Below, piece after piece: positions 63,594 to 64,000 of a DNA stretch of 64,000 bases. How positions within the stretch are numbered: the stretch's first letter is position 1; each line of letters opens with the position of its first letter. Under the pieces are notes generated by a model, which saw only the letters and a list, made by a program, of their open reading frames with translations, was not told the DNA's origin and ran no database searches. Source of the stretch: Luteimonas salinisoli (GTDB lineage: Bacteria; Pseudomonadota; Gammaproteobacteria; Xanthomonadales; Xanthomonadaceae); the NCBI RefSeq assembly GCF_013425525.1, contig NZ_JACCKA010000088.1:1-64000 (forward strand). The letters are read 5' to 3'. Made by a program: the position numbers and the translations under genes.

Positions 63594-64000
63594 ATGCCTC
63601 ACGCCAGACCGCTCGCCTTCGCCCTCGCCGCATGCCTGGCGCTGGGCCTGCCCATCGATGCCGATGCGCAACGTCGCGCGGCCCGGGCGCCGGCCGGGCC
63701 GACCGAATGCACCGACTTCTATTCGACGGTCAACAAGGACTGGCTCGCGGCCAACATGGTGATCGGCTCGGGCAGCGTCTCGGCGCTGGGCGAACTGCAG
63801 GCGCTGGCGCTGCAGCAGCAGCGCGACCTGCTCGACGCGGCGATGCGCTCGCCGCAGAACCACGTCCAGCAGCTGCTCGGCGACTTCTGGGCCAGCGGCC
63901 TGGACGAGGCCGCCGTGGAGGCCGACGGCGCGCAGCCGATCGCGCCGCTGCTGGCGCGCATCGACGGCATCCGCCGCGCCCGCGACGTTCCGCCGGCGAT
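63594..64000 (+). CDS. Second M13 peptidase (partial, N-terminus only)
   Basis: Cut by the window end after about 135 residues. Signal peptide LAFALAACLALGLPIDADAQ (a Cys at ~13 is inside the hydrophobic core rather than in a clear lipobox), then TECTDFYSTVNKDWLAANM and LLGDFWASGLDEAAVEADG, matching the M13 N-terminal domain and paralogous to the previous gene (ACRDFNAFANGTWLAANPI, LVGDFWATGMDAEKINAQG). ATG 63582 is an alternative start. Confidence 0.88.
   Translation, partial: MPHARPLAFALAACLALGLPIDADAQRRAARAPAGPTECTDFYSTVNKDWLAANMVIGSGSVSALGELQALALQQQRDLLDAAMRSPQNHVQQLLGDFWASGLDEAAVEADGAQPIAPLLARIDGIRRARDVPPA

Overview
The window is one continuous piece of a GC-rich (about 70% by eye) gammaproteobacterial chromosome. 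Gene content and order point to the Lysobacteraceae/Xanthomonadaceae (a Lysobacter- or Luteimonas-like organism): a frr-uppS-cdsA-dxr-rseP-bamA-lpxD-fabZ-lpxA-lpxB-rnhB-dnaE-accA envelope/lipid A/replication block, a leuS-lptE-holA-nadD-rsfS-rlmH block, short intergenic heptad repeats, and frequent GTG or TTG starts. The genus is an inference; there is no rRNA or marker gene to settle it. I see no prophage, integrase, CRISPR array, tRNA or rRNA.

Layout. 0-1 kb: a CDF metal exporter. 1-17.5 kb (+ strand): ribosome recycling, undecaprenyl-PP and phospholipid precursors, MEP isoprenoid step, sigma-E protease/BamA outer-membrane assembly, lipid A synthesis, RNase HII, the replicative polymerase DnaE and acetyl-CoA carboxylase alpha. 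Many junctions are ATGA/GTGA overlaps. The skp gene often found between bamA and lpxD is absent. 17.5-21.2 kb (+): a TPR membrane protein, tilS, xseB, ispA. 21.2-31.5 kb (mostly -): two DUF4870 proteins, pmbA, (darP on +), tldD, the AsmA-like giant yhdP, rng, maf. 32-34 kb (+): SIMPL protein, a small acidic ORF, an orphan TonB-like protein. 34.1-40.2 kb (-): leuS, lptE, holA, nadD, rsfS, rlmH. 40.3-47.3 kb: amidohydrolase plus SemiSWEET, a DUF998-like membrane protein, CnoX-like thioredoxin, DUF4442, a Ser/Thr kinase fused to an FGE/SUMF1-like domain, DUF502. 47.4-53.5 kb: DUF885 lipoprotein peptidase, a repeat-filled 700-bp gap, an RhlE-type helicase, and a LytTR/LytS-type two-component pair. 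53.6-64 kb (+): a LysM/FecR protein with a CHASE2 partner, a Kef antiporter, a SulP transporter with a tandem Usp protein, and two tandem M13 metallopeptidases, the second cut by the window edge.

The most striking signal is not a gene. At least five palindromic mobile-looking elements of two families are scattered through 1-30 kb: (i) a heptad (GGGAATC-type) inverted repeat, and (ii) a GGGGTCAGAGTCATTTTT inverted repeat of the kind often associated with REP/RAYT elements. One of each lies inside an essential gene and is translated in frame: the heptad palindrome in dnaE just after its catalytic aspartates, and the GGGGTCAGAGTC palindrome in ispA. At 24.3 kb a type-ii element sits nested inside a type-i element. 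A third, unrelated GC-rich repeat family occupies intergenic space at 43.7 and 49.4-49.6 kb.
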